Source: Margaritifera margaritifera (Eukaryota > Mollusca > Bivalvia > Unionida > Margaritiferidae). From it: DNA of 64,000 nucleotides. The stretch is taken from NCBI GenBank assembly GCA_029931535.1, contig JAQPZY010001686.1:10940071-11004070 (forward strand), given 5' to 3'. The position numbers were made by a program, and so were the translations under genes. Shown piece after piece: positions 41,874 to 53,422 of this stretch. Numbering within the stretch: position 1 is the stretch's first letter; every line of letters starts with the position of its first letter. The notes below the pieces were generated by a model. The model was given only the letters and a program-made list of their open reading frames with translations, searched no databases and was not told the DNA's origin.

Positions 41874-44258
41874 CTATTGAACTGATTCTCTAACAGCAAA
41901 CAACAACAAATGAACACCCTCATCCCAATCCTTTTCTGTATCAAAGCAATAGGATCGAATCATATTCTTCAAAGTTTGATGAAATCTTTCCAAAGCACCT
42001 TGACTTTCAGGGTGATAGGCAGAAGATTTAAACTGTTGGATGCCTAATTCATGCATAACTTGCTGGAAAATTCCAGACATAAAATTTGACCCTTGATCTG
42101 ACTGGACAGATTTGGGAAGGCCAACAAGTGTAAAAAACTTCACCAAAGCTTTCACAATAGTTTTAGTTTTTATATTTCTCAGAGGAATTGCCTCTGGAAA
42201 TCTTGTAGATGCACACATGATGGTCAACAAGTATTGGTTGCCTGACTTGGTTTTAGGTAAAGGACCAACACAGTCTACCATTATTCTACTAAATGGTTCA
42301 TCAAATGCAGGAATAGGTTGCAGATGAGCCTTAGGTATCTTCTGATTGGGTTTTCCTACCATTTGACAAGTGTGACAAGATCTGTAGTATTTAGAAACAT
42401 CACTTTTGAGTTTCGGCCAATAAAAATGATTCAAGATCTTGTGATAAGTCTTACGGACTCCTAAATGACTAGCCAAAGGAGTTTCATGGGCTAAATTAAG
42501 AATTTCCTGTCGATATGACTTAGGAACAACAATTTGATAGCTCACTGACCACTCGTCACCAGCGGGTACATCAGGTGGTCTCCATTTCCTCATAAGGACC
42601 CCATTTTTCACAAAGTAACACACTGGAACTTGTGTGGCTTCAGTTTCACTAATAGCCCTCTGAAACAAACAAGATATCTCGGGATCTTGCTCCTGTTCAA
42701 CGACAAGGGATTGTCGTTTGTCACCCTGAGTAGGACAAAGAGAATGAGTTGCCAAAAGAGGATCACTGTGATCAATACCATTTGATTGATCAATACCTGA
42801 GGAAAAAGTGACCTCATCAAAAGACTGAGCAATACATGTGTCGGCTAAAGGAATAAAATCCTGATCAACAGCACTCTCAAGAGCTCTTTTTGCCATAGCT
42901 CTAGTAACTGCACAAGCAGGGTGCAAATCAGGGATTTCGATTTTGACAGGATCAACTTTCTGATCCAAACAAGGCTTGTCAGTTACAAGTGGATTAACCA
43001 CAACCTTATCTCCAGCTAGGTCATTGCCTAGTAATAAATGAACACCCTCTATGGGTAAAGAAGTCACTGCCCCAACAGTCACAGGTCCAGAAACTAAGTC
43101 TGATGCCAAATTTACACAATGAAGAGGAACATTTACAAAGCCGCACTCTACTCCCTGAACAAGAACACTTTCACTTGAAGAAGACTCCTCAGACAAAGGC
43201 AAAGTACCTGACAATAAAAGACTCTGAGAAGCTCCAGTGTCCCATAATATTTTAATTGGGATAGGCTTGACTGAATCACCAATAAGTGATATAGAACCTT
43301 CTGACATGAATGGTTCATAAGCCTCCAAAATAGAATCAGACTGGGGTTTGTTTGACCCAACAAATGTATTGCTTTCAATACAAGACCGTGACCTTGACCT
43401 CGTAGAAATAAGAGCATTTGGAAAAGCTCTGTCTTTACTCTGTTGCTTATTTTTCAACTTGAAGCAATCAGAAATAACGTGCCCTTTCTTTTTACAATAA
43501 GTGCATGTAAGAAGAGACAAGGATTTCTGATCAGTCTTATCAGATGTTTGATTCCTAACAGTTGTGCTGTTGTGAAATTTGGAAGTACTCGAATGAGATT
43601 GAAATGGTTTTTTACCAGAAAACTGCTGAGAGGACGACTTATTGCCAAATGAAATTTTGTGAGTCAAGGAATAATCATCAGCCATACGAGCAGCATTTTC
43701 CAAAGTTTCCACATTCCGCTCGTCAAGATAGGTTTTGACATCACTATGGATACACCTTTTGAACTCTTCAATTAATATGAGCTGTCTGAGGTTATCATAA
43801 GCTTGATCAACTTTCTTGGCTGAGCACCACCTATCAAATAGTTGTTCTTTATCCCTTGCAAATTCGACATGAGTTTGTCCAGTTTCTTTTCTACAATTCC
43901 TAAACCTTTGTCGATATGCCTCTGGTACCAACTCATAAGCTTTCAAGATGTACTCCTTAACCACATCATAATCAGTGCTTTGTTGTACTGACAGTGAAGT
44001 GTAGACTTCACGAGCTTTGCCAATAAGTACACTTTGTAATAACAAAGTCCAATGCTCTCGGGGCCATTTCAAGTTTTCAGCTATTTTCTCGAAATGAAGA
44101 AAGTATTTATCTACTTCTTTTTCCTGAAAAGGGGGTACTAACCTAATATATCTAGTAACATCAAAACCTGGATTTGTGTTTAAAGGAGTGGAGTGTGCTC
44201 TGTTTGCCAGTTCTAATTCTCTTAACTTAAATTGCATTTCCCTTTCTTCTCTTTGCAT
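41874..44258 (-). pseudogene. Copy A gag-protease-integrase (main frame)
   Basis: 794 codons from just after a TAG in the coiled coil. Contents are the SCAN-like capsid region, an intact zinc knuckle C-x2-C-x4-H-x4-C (CTYCKKKGHVISDC), DTGASQ protease with LLLGND, the integrase zinc region (SHLGVRKTYH ... SCHTCQ), and core motifs VDCVGPLP, SDQGSNF and ALERFHQ. It differs from copies B-D at several residues (for example SVKPIP, VKIEIPDL, QDFIPL). It is bounded by stops on both sides. Confidence 0.88.
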
Positions 44259-44531
44259 CTACATTTGTATTTGCCTCTCTTCTTTCTCTCTCTCCATCTG
44301 CATTAGCCTCTCTTCCTTCTGCATTTGTATCTGCCTCTCTTCCTTCTGCATTTGTAGCTGCCTCTCTTCTTTCTCTCTCTCCATCTGTATCTGCCTCTCT
44401 TCTTTCTCTCTCTCCATCTGTATCTGCCTCTCTTCTTTCTGCATTTGTATCTGCCTCTCTTCCTTCTCTCTCTCCATCTGTATCTGCCTCTCTTCTTTCT
44501 CTCTCTCTCTCTGAATCTGAAGCTTTGCCAA
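44259..44531 (-). pseudogene. Copy A gag coiled-coil segment
   Basis: Repeats of EREKEERQIQM and QKEERQIQM, ended by a CAG-to-TAG change (CTACATTTG at ~44259-44267 on the + strand where other copies have CTGCATTTG). It has one fewer 11-residue unit than copies B-D, a 33-bp difference. Confidence 0.85.
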
Positions 44532-44533
44532 TT

Positions 44534-44803
44534 CTAAATCAATCTGGTTCTTAACTCTAATTCCCTTAATTTCCTGTCAGAACCAGATACAGGCTTTCTC
44601 TTCAAACTTAAAGCACTGCTATCAAAAATTCCCTTTCCTACTAAATACTGAATCAAAATAATCTTTATCTCCTGTTTTGTCAATGATACTTTTGCCTCAG
44701 ATAGACTGTATTTTCTGGCAAGATCGAGCAACTCATCCTTTCTCATGCACTCTAACCCCTCCTGGGTAGGTTTTGAAATGAAATTCTGAACATTAGATGC
44801 CAT
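44534..44803 (-). pseudogene. Copy A gag N-terminus
   Basis: It starts at ATG 44803 with SKPTQEGLECMRKDELLDLA, as in the other copies. A missing T near 44556 (GGTTCTTAACTC versus GGTTCTTTAACTC) shifts the frame, giving RTRLI and a stop. Confidence 0.85.
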
Positions 44804-44951
44804 TGTAAATGCTTGTTGGTTTCACACAAAAAAATTTCTCTATTAAAAAATCTTTGCCAAAGACAAAAAAAATTCAGAGACAAAATCAATATGAATTTCA
44901 AAGATAAATTTAATATCTCTAATATGCTTTAAAGAAATTCAGATCCCAGAA

Positions 44952-44963
44952 GACGAGCCCCCA
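44952..44963 (-). other. Copy A primer-binding site
   Basis: TGGGGGCTCGTC on the minus strand, five bases after the 5' LTR (44969-45718). Same 12-mer as in the + copy. Copies B and C keep it (at about 50910 and 56874). Copy D has TGGGGGCTTGTC, one mismatch. Confidence 0.6.
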
Positions 44964-44968
44964 ATTTC

Positions 44969-45718
44969 TGTTACGACTCTATGGTCTAAGAAAAATGTAA
45001 CAGAAAGAAAGTGAAACCAACAAATCAAGTAAAAATCAACAAGCAATTTATTACTAGATAATTAAAATGAAAAATCAAAAAGTCACTTACAGTAATGTGT
45101 TTTGAAATCCTAATAATCCAATAAGAATGATTGTTCTAATCACAAGTCCTAAATATAGAATGTTCCGAATTCACGGCTGTGTCCTTGAATGTTATTATGT
45201 GCCAATGGTCTCCAAAGTCCTGATGTACTAGTAATCTTGATGTGCTGATGTCAAAATGAAGTATTCCAAAATATCTGAATAAGTTCACTTAAATTCCAAA
45301 ATCATCAATTAAAAATCCAAAATCCAAAAGTTTATGAGCACTGTTATAATCCAATGAATATTTAAAATAATTCCTCTCTTAGAATTTGTAATGAATTTTC
45401 ACAACTGTAATAGCTCTTTACAAGACTGATGGTAATGTCAAAACTGAATAAATGTCCACCAAACATGGTATATATAAAGATTGGTCACATGACAGAATGT
45501 TCTAGAATATGAGTCATCTTAATGTAATTTTACTTGTAAACAAAATTCAACCTTGACCTTCAAATTGAGAAAACATATTGATCAAAACAACCTAATTCAA
45601 GGACACTAGTTAAACATGTTTTTCCTGATAACATTAAGATTTAAGCAAATATTAAAGTGAAGAAACATTTATAATTTCCTAAAATATTTATAATATTATA
45701 TAAACATCATACATAACA
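44969..45718 (-). repeat. Array LTR 2 (shared by copies A and B)
   Basis: 750 bp. It serves as 5' LTR of A and 3' LTR of B. It has TTCTAGAATATG where LTRs 1, 3 and 4 have TTCAAGAATATG. Confidence 0.95.
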
Positions 45719-45856
45719 CCTCCCCTCATAAAGAAAAAGAAAGATTTATATAATAAAGCTTTCTTTTGAATATACATCTAATACTACAATAACCCAAATT
45801 ACATAAGAACATGTTTTATGATACTGGACTTAATTACATCAAGCAATATTACATTT

Positions 45857-46162
45857 CTAGGCATGTGAGAGTGCATCTGCAATCACAATGTCTTTTCCCC
45901 TGATGTGTTTAATGTCAATGTTATATTCTTGCAATATCAAACTCCATCTCAACAATCTCCGATTTTTATCTTTCATTTTGTTGATGAAAGTAAGGGGATT
46001 GTGATCACTGTACACAATAATTGGAGAAAGAGCTGAGGTAACATACACTTCAAAATGCTGTAAAGCCAATATCAAAGCCAAACATTCCTTCTCAATTGTG
46101 GAATAATTTTTCTGGTGCTTGTTAAGTTTTTTAGAAAAATAACACAGGGTGATCCACACCAC
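45857..46162 (-). pseudogene. Copy B RNase H, C-terminal part
   Basis: It contains STIEKECLAL, YSDHNPLTF and DIVIADALSHA. A 2-bp loss (ACACAGGGTG to ACAGGGTG on the + strand, ~46143) puts it out of frame with the first part of RNase H, so the displayed MVWITL start is an artefact of the shift. Confidence 0.85.
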
Positions 46163-46298
46163 TTTTGTCTTCCTGAATCAATACTCCACCAACCCCTACA
46201 TCACTTGCATCAACAGATAATTTAAATGATTGGCTGAAATTTGGTGCAGAAAGAACTGGTGCATTCTTAAGCATGGCCTTTAACTTGTCAAAAGATTC

Positions 46299-47405
46299 CT
46301 AACACTTATCAGACCAATGAAATTTGGTTTTCTTACTTAATAAACTTGTCAAAGGTTCAGCAATTTTGGAAAAATTGGAACAAAATTTCCGATAATATCC
46401 AGCCATACCTAGAAATCGCATCAGTTGCTTTTTACAAATTGGAACTTGAAATTCAGAGATAGCTTTGACCTTAGCTTCTATAGGTTTAACTTGACCTTGT
46501 CCCACAATATGTCCTAAAAATGTGACACAAGCATGGCAAAACTCACTTTTGCTCAAATTAATTGTCAGATTCGCATCGCTGAGTCGATCAAAGAATTTTC
46601 GAATGGTTTCCAAATGATCTTCCCAGGTGTTGTTGTAGATAATGACGTCATCGATATAAGCGTCACAATTATCAAGACCAAATGTTATCATGTTCATCAG
46701 ACGTTGAAACGTTGCAGGCGAATTTTTCATTCCAAACGGCATAACTTTATATTGATAAAGTCCATCTGGAGTTACAAATGCTGAAATTTCTTTTGCCCTT
46801 TCCGTCAGTGGAATTTGCCAGAATCCTTTTAAAAGGTCAAACTTGGTGACATATTCCGCATTTCCAATTTTATCAATGCAATCGTCCATTCTTGGGATTG
46901 GAAATGAATCAGTTTTAGTGACACTGTTGACTTTTCTATAGTCAGTACACATACGGAATGTATTATCTGGCTTGGGAACAAGAATACATGGTGAACTCCA
47001 GTTACTTTTACTTGGTTCTATGAAATCATTCTCCAGTAGATACTGAATTTCTTTCTTCAGATAGTTCTGTTTGAGAGGATTCATCCTATAAGGATGCTGT
47101 TTCACAGGTGCAGAATCTACAACGTCAACGTCATGATAAATTTTACTTGTTCGTGTTGGAACATCAGGAAACAAGTGCTCATAGTCATGTAATAGCTGTT
47201 TTAGTTTATTTCTTTCCTGTTGTTGTAGATGTGAAAGTTTCTGGTCTAGGTTGTTCAATATTTCTGAATTCCGAAGATTGGTTATACCAGAGTCACTATA
47301 GTCTGATCGTATTCCATCGTTGATATCTTCACTGTGTGGGACAGGTACAACTAAATTAACAGAATAATTAGCTGGGCTATCTCTGTCAAAATATTCCTTT
47401 AACAT
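46299..47405 (-). pseudogene. Copy B reverse transcriptase, stops inside RNase H
   Basis: 368 codons with the complete RT motif set including AYIDDVIIY. It ends at HWSDKC where CAG has become TAG (46299-46301). The same nonsense change is present in copies C and D but not in copy A or the + copy. Confidence 0.88.
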
Positions 47406-47464
47406 ATTTATGACAAAGTTGTTTCTGTTTCCGTCTCCCAGGAGTGTTAATGATATAATTTAAG

Positions 47465-50400
47465 TCATTTACTTTCCTTTTCAATGGTGTAAGGACCAAA
47501 AAATTTAGCCTGAAGAGGATTCTGAGGTATGGGCAAGAGAGCCAGAACTTTGTCACCAGGTTTAAAACTCCTTTCCTGTGAATTTCTGTCATACCTTAAT
47601 TTCATTTTTGACTGGGTAGTGTGAAGGTTAGTTCTTGCTACTTCACAGGCCTTTGACAACTTGTATTTGAAATCAGAGACATAATCAAGAAGATTGATCT
47701 CTGAATCTTCATTTGAAAGAAGTTTCTCTTTCAATAATTTCAATGGTCCACGGACAGTATGACCAAAAACTAGTTCAAAGGGACTAAAACCCAACGACTC
47801 TTGAACTGATTCCCTAACAGCAAACAACAACAAATGAACACCCTCATCCCAATCCTTTTCTGTATCAAAGCAATAGGATCGAATCATATTCTTCAAAGTT
47901 TGATGAAATCTTTCCAAAGCACCTTGACTTTCAGGGTGATAGGCAGAAGATTTAAACTGTTGGATGCCTAATTCATGTATAACTTGCTGGAAAATTCCAG
48001 ACATAAAATTTGACCCTTGATCTGACTGGACAGATTTGGGAAGGCCAACAAGTGTAAAAAACTTCACCAAAGCTTTCACAATAGTTTTAGTTTTTATATT
48101 TCTCAGAGGAATTGCCTCTGGAAATCTTGTAGATGCACACATGATGGTCAACAAGTATTGGTTGCCTGACTTGGTTTTAGGTAAAGGACCAACACAGTCT
48201 ACCATTATTCTACTAAATGGTTCATCAAATGCAGGAATAGGTTGCAGATGAGCCTTAGGTATCTTCTGATTGGGTTTTCCTACCATTTGACAAGTGTGAC
48301 AAGATCTGTAGTATTTAGAAACATCACTTTTGAGTTTCGGCCAATAAAAATGATTCAAGATCTTGTGATAAGTCTTACGGACTCCTAAATGACTAGCCAA
48401 AGGAGTTTCATGGGCTAAATTAAGAATTTCCTGTCGATATGACTTAGGAACAACAATTTGATAGCTCACTGACCACTCGTCACCAGCGGGTACATCAGGT
48501 GGTCTCCATTTCCTCATAAGGACCCCATTTTTCACAAAGTAACACACTGGAACTTGTGTGGCTTCAGTTTCACTAATAGCCCTCTGAAACAAACAAGATA
48601 TCTCGGGATCTTGCTCCTGTTCAACGACAAGGGATTGTCGTTTGTCACCCTGAGTAGGACAAAGAGAATGAGTTGCCAAAAGAGGATCACTGTGATCAAT
48701 ACCATTTGATTGATCAATACCTGAGGAAAAAGTGACCTCATCAAAAGACTGAGCAATACATGTGTCAGCTAAAGGAATAATATCCTGATCAACAGCACTC
48801 TCAAGAGCTCTTTTTGCCATAGCTCTAGTAACTGCACAAGCAGGGTGCAAATCAGGGATTTCAGTTTCGACAGGATCAACTTTCTGATCCAAACAAGGCT
48901 TGTCAGTTACAAGTGGATTAACCACAACCTTATCTCCAGCTAGGTCATTGCCTAGTAATAAATGAACACCCTCTATGGGTAAAGAAGTCACTGCCCCAAC
49001 AGTCACAGGTCCAGAAACTAAGTCTGATGCCAAATTTACACAATGAAGAGGAACATTTACAAAGCCGCACTCTACTCCCTGAACAAGAACACTTTCACTT
49101 GAAGAAGACTCCTCAGACAAAGGCAAAGTACCTGACAATAAAAGACTCTGAGAAGCTCCAGTGTCCCATAATATTTTAATTGGGATAGGCTTGGCAGAAT
49201 CACCAATAAGTGATATAGAACCTTCTGACATGAATGGTTCATAAGCCTCCAAAATAGAATCAGACTGGGGTTTGTTTGACCCAACAAATGTATTGCTTTC
49301 AATACAAGACCGTGACCTTGACCTCGTAGAAAAAAGAGCATTTGGAAAAGCTCTGTCTTTACTCTGTTGCTTATTTTTCAACTTGAAGCAATCAGAAATA
49401 ACGTGCCCTTTCTTTTTACAATAAGTGCATGTAAGAAGAGATAAGGATTTCTGATCAGTCTTATCAGATGTTTGATTCCTAACAGTTGTGCTGTTGTGAA
49501 ATTTGGAAGTACTCGAATGAGATTGAAATGGTTTTTTACCAGAAAACTGCTGAGAGGACGACTTATTGCCAAATGAAATTTTGTGAGTCAAGGAATAATC
49601 ATCAGCCATACGAGCAGCATTTTCCAAAGTTTCCACATTCCGCTCGTCAAGATAGGTTTTAACATCACTATGGATACACCTTTTGAACTCTTCAATTAAT
49701 ATGAGCTGTCTGAGGTTATCATAAGCTTGATCAACTTTCTTGGCTGAGCACCACCTATCAAATAGTTGTTCTTTATCCCTTGCAAATGCGACATGAGTTT
49801 GTCCAGTTTCTTTTCTACAATTCCTAAACCTTTGTCGATATGCCTCTGGTACCAACTCATAAGCTTTCAAGATGTACTCCTTAACCACATCATAATCAGT
49901 GCTTTGTTGTACTGACAGTGAAGTGTAGACTTTACGAGCTTTGCCAATAAGTACACTTTGTAATAACAAAGTCCAATGCTCTCTGGGCCATTTCAAGTTT
50001 TCAGCTATTTTCTCGAAATGAAGAAAGTATTTATCTACTTCTTTTTCCTGAAAAGGGGGTACTAACCTAATATATCTAGTAACATCAAAACCTGGATTTG
50101 TGTTTAAAGGAGTGGAGTGTGCTCTGTTTGCCAGTTCTAATTCTCTTAACTTAAATTGCATTTCCCTTTCTTCTCTTTGCATCTGCATTTGTATTTGCCT
50201 CTCTTCTTTCTCTCTCTCCATCTGCATTAGCCTCTCTTCCTTCTGCATTTGCATCTGCCTCTCTTCCTTCTGCATTTGTAGCTGCCTCTCTTCTTTCTCT
50301 TTCTCCATCTGTATCTGCCTCTCTTCTTTCTCTCTCTCCATCTGTATCTGCCTCTCTTCTTTCTCTCTCTCCATCTGTATCTGCCTCTCTTCTTTCTGCA

Positions 50401-50761
50401 TTTGTATCTGCCTCTCTTCCTTCTCTCTCTCCATCTGTATCTGCCTCTCTTCTTTCTCTCTCTCTCTCTGAATCTGAAGCTTTGCCAATTCTAAATCAAT
50501 CTGGTTCTTTAACTCTAATTCCCTTAATTTCCTGTCAGAACCAGATACAGGCTTTCTCTTCAAACTTAAAGCACTGCTATCAAAAATTCCCTTTCCTACT
50601 AAATACTGAATCAAAATAATCTTTATCTCCTGTTTTGTCAATGATACTTTTGCCTCAGATAGACTGTATTTTCTGGCAAGCTCGAGCAACTCATCCTTTC
50701 TCATGCACTCTAACCCCTCCTGGGTAGGTTTTGAAATGAAATTCTGAACATTAGATGCCAT
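47465..50761 (-). pseudogene. Copy B gag-protease-integrase, longest frame of the window
   Basis: 1098 codons from ATG 50761. Residues ~95-205 are coiled coil and ~215-405 are capsid with a SCAN-like second half. The zinc knuckle Cys is at 445 and the protease Asp of DTGA at 533. The integrase zinc region lies at ~750-800, with catalytic Asp 855, Asp 914 and Glu 950 (spacing D-58-D-35-E, the classical D,D35E). Gag and pol are in a single frame without a stop or shift. The frame ends at YTIEKESK because of an extra G in the integrase C-terminus (~47475), shared with copy C only. The short frame at 47386-47592 carries the remaining integrase tail. Confidence 0.9.
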
Positions 50762-50926
50762 TGTAAATGCTTGTTGGTTTCACACAAAAAAATTTCTCTA
50801 TTTAAAAATCTTTGCCAAAGACAAAAAAAATTCAGAGACAAAATCAATATGAATTTCAAAGATAAATTTAATATCTCTAATATGCTTTAAAGAAATTCAG
50901 ATCCCAGAAGACGAGCCCCCAATTTC

Positions 50927-51676
50927 TGTTACGACTCTATGGTCTAAGAAAAATGTAACAGAAAGAAAGTGAAACCAACAAATCAAGTAAAAATCAACAA
51001 GCAATTTATTACTAGATAATTAAAATGAAAAATCAAAAAGTCACTTACAGTAATGTGTTTTGAAATCCTAATAATCCAATAAGAATGATTGTTCTAATCA
51101 CAAGTCCTAAATATAGAATGTTCCGAATTCACGGCTGTGTCCTTGAATGTTATTATGTGCCAATGGTCTCCAAAGTCCTGATGTACTAGCAATCTTGATG
51201 TGCTGATGTCAAAATGAAGTATTCCAAAATATCTGAATAAGTTCACTTAAATTCCAAAATCATCAATTAAAAATCCAAAATCCAAAAGTTTATGAGCACT
51301 GTTATAATCCAATGAATATTTAAAATAATTCCTCTCTTAGAATTTGTAATGAATTTTCACAACTGTAATAGCTCTTTACAAGACTGATGGTAATGTCAAA
51401 ACTGAATAAATGTCCACCAAACATGGTATATATAAAGATTGGTCACATGACAGAATGTTCAAGAATATGAGTCATCTTAATGTAATTTTACTTGTAAACA
51501 AAATTCAACCTTGACCTTCAAATTGAGAAAACATATTGATCAAAACAACCTAATTCAAGGACACTAGTTAAACATGTTTTTCCTGATAACATTAAGATTT
51601 AAGCAAATATTAAAGTGAAGAAACATTTATAATTTCCTAAAATATTTATAATATTATATAAACATCATACATAACA
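50927..51676 (-). repeat. Array LTR 3 (shared by copies B and C)
   Basis: 750 bp. Distinguished by CTAGCAATC where the other LTRs have CTAGTAATC. Confidence 0.95.
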
Positions 51677-51814
51677 CCTCCCCTCATAAAGAAAAAGAAA
51701 GATTTATATAATAAAGCTTTCTTTTGAATATACATCAAATACTACAATAACCCAAATTACATAAGAACATGTTTTATGATACTGGACTTAATTACATCAA
51801 GCAATATTACATTT

Positions 51815-52120
51815 CTAGGTATGTGAGAGTGCATCTGCAATCACATTGTCTTTTCCCCTGATGTGTTTAATGTCAATGTTATATTCTTGCAATATCAAAC
51901 TCCATCTCAACAATCTCCGATTTTTATCTTTCATTTTGTTGATGAAAGTAAGGGGATTGTGATCACTGTACACAATAATTGGAGAAAGAGCTGAGGTAAC
52001 ATACACTTCAAAATGCTGTAAAGCCAATATCAAAGCCAAACATTCCTTCTCAATTGTGGAATAATTTTTCTGGTGCTTGTTAAGTTTTTTAGAAAAATAA
52101 CACAGGGTGATCCACACCAC
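51815..52120 (-). pseudogene. Copy C RNase H, C-terminal part
   Basis: Same 2-bp frameshift as copy B. It ends ADALSHT (GTATGTG on the + strand), whereas A and B end ADALSHA. Confidence 0.85.
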
Positions 52121-52256
52121 TTTTGTCTTCCTGAATCAATACTCCACCAACCCCTACATCACTTGCATCAACAGATAATTTAAATGATTGGCTGAAATTT
52201 GGTGCAGAAAGAACTGGTGCATTCTTAAGCATGGCCTTTAACTTGTCAAAAGATTC

Positions 52257-53363
52257 CTAACACTTATCAGACCAATGAAATTTGGTTTTCTTACTTAATA
52301 AACTTGTCAAAGGTTCAGCAATTTTGGAAAAATTGGAACAAAATTTCCGATAATATCCAGCCATACCTAGAAATCGCATCAGTTGCTTTTTACAAATTGG
52401 AACTTGAAATTCAGAGATAGCTTTGACCTTAGCTTCTATAGGTTTAACTTGACCTTGTCCCACAATATGTCCTAAAAATGTGACACAAGCATGGCAAAAC
52501 TCACTTTTGCTCAAATTAATTGTCAGATTCGCATCGCTGAGTCGATCAAAGAATTTTCGAATGGTTTCCAAATGATCTTCCCAGGTGTTGTTGTAGATAA
52601 TGACGTCATCGATATAAGCGTCACAATTATCAAGACCAAATGTTATCATGTTCATCAGACGTTGAAACGTTGCAGGCGAATTTTTCATTCCAAACGGCAT
52701 AACTTTATATTGATAAAGTCCATCTGGAGTTACAAATGCTGAAATTTCTTTTGCCCTTTCCGTCAGTGGAATTTGCCAGAATCCTTTTAAAAGGTCAAAC
52801 TTGGTGACATATTCCGCATTTCCAATTTTATCAATGCAATCGTCCATTCTTGGGATTGGAAATGAATCAGTTTTAGTGACACTGTTGACTTTTCTATAGT
52901 CAGTACACATACGGAATGTATTATCTGGCTTGGGAACAAGAATACATGGTGAACTCCAGTTACTTTTACTTGGTTCTATGAAATCATTCTCCAGTAGATA
53001 CTGAATTTCTTTCTTCAGATAGTTCTGTTTGAGAGGATTCATCCTATAAGGATGCTGTTTCACAGGTGCAGAATCTACAACGTCAACGTCATGATAAATT
53101 TTACTTGTTCGTGTTGGAACATCAGGAAACAAGTGCTCATAGTCATGTAATAGCTGTTTTAGTTTATTTCTTTCCTGTTGTTGTAGATGTGAAAGTTTCT
53201 GGTCTAGGTTGTTCAATATTTCTGAATTCCGAAGATTGGTTATACCAGAGTCACTATAGTCTGATCGTATTCCATCGTTGATATCTTCACTGTGTGGGAC
53301 AGGTACAACTAAATTAACAGAATAATTAGCTGGGCTATCTCTGTCAAAATATTCCTTTAACAT
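52257..53363 (-). pseudogene. Copy C reverse transcriptase, stops inside RNase H
   Basis: Protein appears identical to the copy B frame, including the shared TAG after SDKC. Confidence 0.88.
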
Positions 53364-53422
53364 ATTTATGACAAAGTTGTTTCTGTTTCCGTCTCCCAGG
53401 AGTGTTAATGATATAATTTAAG

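Noticed and set aside
44176..44514. Plus-strand frames of Ser/Leu/Cys/Ile repeats opposite the gag coiled coil (also at 50100, 56058 and 62022)
   Set aside because: They are the reverse-strand shadow of the purine-rich gag repeat and keep open only because of its 33-bp periodicity.
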